Shown here: positions 63,178-64,000 of the stretch, piece by piece | Layout of the letters: every line of letters begins with the position of its first letter | How positions within the stretch are numbered: the stretch's first letter is position 1 | From: Nemopilema nomurai | Taxonomy: Eukaryota > Cnidaria > Scyphozoa > Rhizostomeae > Rhizostomatidae | DNA length: 64,000 nt | Assembly: GCA_003864495.1 (NCBI GenBank) | Contig: ML133471.1 | Coordinates: forward strand, 2,518,571 to 2,582,570 | Reading direction: 5' to 3' | Made by a program: the position numbers and the translations under genes | The notes under the pieces: model-generated | What the model was told of the DNA's origin: nothing | What the model saw: the letters and a program-made list of their open reading frames with translations, nothing else | The model's database searches: none

Positions 63178-64000
63178 ATACTTGAGCGTTGAACGGGGAA
63201 CTGTGATCACAATTAACACAATAACCTAAGGCACCTGAAACGACGTTCTCATCACCCCTATGCCCCTGTTCAAGGTGATGGATGGTGTAGAGCACCGTCA
63301 TGCGAAACAGGTAGGAAACAAACTACCTAAATTACCATTTACAAATACTTTAATCATTACTTTAATTCTGACTATAATTACCATTACGTTATTTGTAGTC
63401 GTTCCAAATCATTGGTTAAATTGCAAAGTTAGTCCCCGTGAATATCCCTAGACCTCGTTCGAGATACGCCTATTCAATGCTGCTGCGTATCAAGCCAATG
63501 GGCTGAGGTCATACTTGAGCGTTGAACGGGGGACTGTGATCACAAATAACACAATAACCTAAGGCACCTGAAACCACGTTTCTCATCACCCCTATGCCCC
63601 ACTTCAAGGTGATGAATGGTGTAGAGCACCGTCATGCGAAACAGGTAGGAAACAAACTACCTAAATTACCATTTACAAATACTTTAATCATTACTTTAAT
63701 TCTGACTATAATTAGCATTACGTTATTTGTAGTTAGTCCCCGTGAATATCCCTAGACCTCGTTCGAGATACGCCTATTCAATGCTGCTGCGTATCAAGCC
63801 AATGGGCTGAGGTCATACAAGAGCGTTGAACGGGGACTGTGATCACAAAAAACACAATAACCTAAGGCACCTGAAACCACGTTTCTCACCGCCCCTATGC
63901 CCCACTTCAAGGCAATGAATGGTGATGGAACACCGTCATGCGAAACAGGTAGGAAACAAACTACCCAAGTTACTACCTATCACTATGATACATGTAGTTG

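Larger units (their letters stand above)
62457..63957. repeat. Second tandem array, five ~304-bp units
   Basis: The landmark GGCACCTGAA occurs at 62621, 62926, 63230, 63563 and 63866, giving periods of 305, 304, 333 and 303 bp. The longer unit keeps a 29-bp segment near 63400-63428 (TCGTTCCAAATCATTGG...) that is otherwise seen only at the left end of the array near 62461. The middle units are almost identical; the first is older, and the last changes after ~63957. Each unit has a GC-richer half with several inverted repeats and an AT-rich half with two TACTTTAATCAT-like direct repeats. It has no similarity to the large satellite. No coding frame persists across units. Confidence 0.93.

Noticed and set aside
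63118..63180. tRNA or 5S rRNA gene, suggested by GTTCGAGATAC and a multi-stem fold
   Set aside because: The B-box-like stretch lies between P1 and P2 instead of in a T-arm, there is no acceptor stem or anticodon arm of tRNA size, and no 5S rRNA landmark is present.
63260..63451. Plus-strand frame inside the 304-bp array
   Set aside because: It exists in one unit only, because of the 29-bp length difference, and is broken in the others.

Overview
The window is AT-rich eukaryotic, most likely invertebrate metazoan, genomic DNA. Evidence for this is a gene with seven short GT-AG introns, a zinc-binding domain of the P2X7 C-terminal ('ballast') type, decayed non-LTR retrotransposon sequence, and a giant satellite array. 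I cannot name the species; the gene families are ones I associate with cnidarians, arthropods and fish. No prokaryotic gene organisation, CRISPR array, tRNA or rRNA was seen.

Layout. (1) 1-3142, plus strand: the last eight exons of a transposase-like (DDE, RNase-H-fold) gene. Its spliced frame is intact over 541 codons and ends in a zinc knuckle. (2) 3202-3622, minus strand: the last exon of a gene with a P2X7-type cysteine-rich ballast domain, tail-to-tail with the first gene and only 59 bp away. (3) 3951-4005: a run of 55 N. (4) 4006 to about 57747: an uninterrupted tandem satellite of about 138 monomers, mean about 389 bp, all in one orientation. It contains several monomer subfamilies, a clear two-copy higher-order repeat of 4 x 394 bp (32.7-35.9 kb), and multi-monomer blocks that recur up to four times, one pair 13.94 kb apart. 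Many interior monomers lack bases exactly where other monomers differ, which suggests consensus collapse during assembly. (5) 57748-58860: very AT-rich DNA with two older, degenerate repeat families. (6) 58870-62180: mostly non-coding, with a possible DNA-transposon end, a broken non-LTR reverse transcriptase and its probable 3' tail, and two weak minus-strand exon candidates. (7) About 62457-63957: a second tandem array of five ~304-bp units, with one highly diverged relative just upstream. Each unit has a GC-richer half that can fold into a compact three-way junction plus further hairpins, one with a compensatory base-pair change between copies.

The two recognisable genes may belong together, as a mobile-element-like pair or as co-located domesticated genes, but the window does not prove a functional link. 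Most of the window (about 84%) is satellite and is probably heterochromatic or centromeric/pericentromeric, which is an inference. Its exact length and copy order should not be trusted until checked with long reads.
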